Source: Microbacteriaceae bacterium (GTDB lineage Bacteria; Actinomycetota; Actinomycetes; Actinomycetales; Microbacteriaceae). Taken from it: a stretch of DNA of 9,675 bases. Positions 8,406 through 9,675 of this stretch are shown here, piece by piece; position 1 is the first letter of the stretch; each line of letters opens with the position of its first letter. The stretch is taken from the NCBI GenBank assembly GCA_022701925.1, contig JAKONM010000217.1, positions 1 through 9,675 on the forward strand, written 5' to 3'. The notes beneath the pieces are model-generated. The model did not search any database and was not told the origin of the DNA. It saw only the letters and a program-made list of their open reading frames with translations. A program made the position numbers and the translations under genes.

Positions 8406-9675
8406 TTGGTCTCCGCGCCTGACGCCACCACTCCCATCACCGGTCGAGGGGCGTCCCGCCTCTCCTTCGCCAAGATCACCGACACCCTCACGGTGCCGGA
8501 CCTGCTCGCCCTGCAGACCGAGAGCTTCGACTGGCTCGTCGGCAGCGAGGCGTGGCGCCTCCGCGTCGAGGAGGCGCAGGAGGCCGGTCGCACCGACCTG
8601 CCCTCGCAGAGCGGCCTGGAGGAGATCTTCGAGGAGATCTCCCCGATCGAGGACCTCAGTGAGACGATGCAGCTGAGCTTCACGAACCCGTTCCTCGAGG
8701 AGAAGAAGTACACGCTCGAGGAGTGCAAGGAGCGCGGCAAGACCTACGCCGCCCCGCTGTACGTCGAGGCCGAGTTCATGAACCACCTCACCGGTGAGAT
8801 CAAGACCCAGACGGTCTTCATGGGCGACTTCCCCCTGATGACCGACAAGGGCACGTTCATCATCAACGGCACCGAGCGCGTCGTCGTGTCGCAGCTGGTG
8901 CGCTCCCCGGGCGTCTACTTCGAGCGCCAGCAGGAGAAGACCTCCGACAAGGACGTCTACTCCGCGCGCATCATCCCGAGCCGCGGCGCCTGGCTCGAGT
9001 TCGAGATCGACAAGCGCGACCAGGTGGGCGTGCGCATCGACCGCAAGCGCAAGCAGTCCGTCACCGTGTTCCTGAAGGCCCTGGGCCTCACGAGCGAGGA
9101 GATCCTGGAGCACTTCCAGGGCTTCCAGTCCATCGAGCTGACCCTCGAGAAGGACAACATCCTCACCAAGGAGGAGGCGCTCAAGGACATCTACCGCAAG
9201 CTGCGTCCGGGCGAGCAGGTCGCCGCCGAGGCCGCCCGCGCGCTGCTCGACAACTTCTACTTCAACGGCAAGCGCTACGACCTCGCGAAGGTCGGCCGCT
9301 ACAAGATCAACCGCAAGCTGGGCATCGACTCCCCGCTGACGGACAGCGTGCTGACGGTCGACGACATCATCGCGACCATCAAGTACCTGGTCGCGCTGCA
9401 CGACACGGCCGCCCCGGGCGTGAAGAGCGTCAGCGACAAGATCTTCGCGCTGGAGGGCATCCGCGACGGCCAGTCGGTCGACGTGCGCCTGGACGTGGAC
9501 GACATCGACCACTTCGGCAACCGCCGCATCCGCGCGGTCGGCGAGCTGATCCAGAACCAGGTCCGCACCGGTCTGTCCCGCATGGAGCGCGTCGTCCGCG
9601 AGCGCATGACCACGCAGGACATCGAGGCGATCACGCCGCAGACCCTGATCAACGTGCGCCCCGTCGTCGCCGCGA
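8406..9675 (+). CDS. rpoB: RNA polymerase beta subunit, N-terminal part (cut by window edge)
   Basis: Beta subunit of DNA-dependent RNA polymerase; 423 residues are visible of the roughly 1150-1180 usual in actinobacteria. The protein begins with a short variable tail, then RLSFAKITDTLTVPDLLALQTESFDWLVGSEAW (about 18-50), the standard actinobacterial beta N-terminus. LSFTNPF (90-96), YVEAEFMN (119-126) and GTERVVVSQLVRSPGVYFE (about 155-173) follow; the last carries the N-terminal Val known from rare rifampicin-resistance mutations elsewhere. GELIQNQVRTGLSRMERVVRERM (379-401) leads to ITPQTLINVRPV, and the sequence stops just before the FFGTSQLSQFMDQ start of the rifampicin cluster. I chose TTG at 8406: it has a ribosome site, and no in-frame ATG or GTG was found nearby. 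ATC at 8400 is a less likely alternative. No rplJ/rplL lies directly upstream; the left neighbour is divergent, so rpoB is driven from its own promoter here. Confidence 0.97.
   Translation, partial: MVSAPDATTPITGRGASRLSFAKITDTLTVPDLLALQTESFDWLVGSEAWRLRVEEAQEAGRTDLPSQSGLEEIFEEISPIEDLSETMQLSFTNPFLEEKKYTLEECKERGKTYAAPLYVEAEFMNHLTGEIKTQTVFMGDFPLMTDKGTFIINGTERVVVSQLVRSPGVYFERQQEKTSDKDVYSARIIPSRGAWLEFEIDKRDQVGVRIDRKRKQSVTVFLKALGLTSEEILEHFQGFQSIELTLEKDNILTKEEALKDIYRKLRPGEQVAAEAARALLDNFYFNGKRYDLAKVGRYKINRKLGIDSPLTDSVLTVDDIIATIKYLVALHDTAAPGVKSVSDKIFALEGIRDGQSVDVRLDVDDIDHFGNRRIRAVGELIQNQVRTGLSRMERVVRERMTTQDIEAITPQTLINVRPVVAA

Noticed and set aside
8222..8422. A 66-codon frame in the rpoB leader starting at ATG 8222
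   Set aside because: The ATG lies 2 nt after the -10 and upstream of the expected transcription start, has no ribosome site, runs into rpoB in another frame, and its product is Arg/Pro-rich with no motif.
8178..9512. A 444-codon open frame antisense to rpoB
   Set aside because: The composition (Leu/Asp/Val/Arg/His runs) is what the reverse complement of rpoB codons gives, and the opposite strand encodes an unmistakable beta subunit.

Overview
The window is very GC-rich, strongly GC-ending in third codon positions, and uses GTG or TTG for several starts. The gene content (a long actinobacterial-type Lhr helicase, a DUF4916 NUDIX-like protein, a small DUF427 protein, a SprT-like protease, a stand-alone spermidine-synthase-fold protein, rpoB) indicates a high-GC Actinomycetota chromosome. 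The genus cannot be fixed from this sequence. No tRNA, rRNA, insertion sequence, phage gene, CRISPR array or defence island was seen. This is an ordinary housekeeping neighbourhood.

Layout: 1-4008 (minus) is most of lhr, cut by the left edge. An acyl-protein-thioesterase-type serine hydrolase (4078-4740, minus) lies 69 bp upstream of it on the same strand. An 81-bp divergent gap leads to a DUF4916 protein (4822-5364, plus) and then a four-helix membrane protein (5423-5788, plus). The latter converges on an SRPBCC/START-like protein (5802-6302, minus), with a hairpin spanning both stop codons. An 88-bp divergent gap leads to a DUF427 protein (6391-6693, plus), whose 3' end overlaps that of a SprT-like zinc protease (6683-7144, minus) by 11 bp. 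The protease follows a spermidine-synthase-like protein (7185-8036, minus), probably in one transcription unit. The 369-bp region 8037-8405 holds two divergent sigma-70-type promoters and a long structured leader. rpoB (8406 to the right edge) begins with TTG and is cut just before the rifampicin-resistance-determining region.

The genes do not form an evident pathway. Lhr and SprT are nucleic-acid/genome-maintenance proteins, and rpoB is the RNA polymerase beta subunit. The remaining genes are small actinobacterial accessory or uncharacterised families. The most informative signals are regulatory. Several genes lack a Shine-Dalgarno sequence and instead carry a -10-like hexamer 6-7 nt before the start codon, the signature of leaderless mRNAs. 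The DUF427 gene (AAGGAGG) and rpoB (GAAAGG) have conventional ribosome sites. I found no convincing new multi-gene system. The best leads are the back-to-back promoters and leaders at rpoB, a perfect 24-bp palindrome inside the SprT gene, and a tetranucleotide repeat directly after the start codon of the hydrolase.
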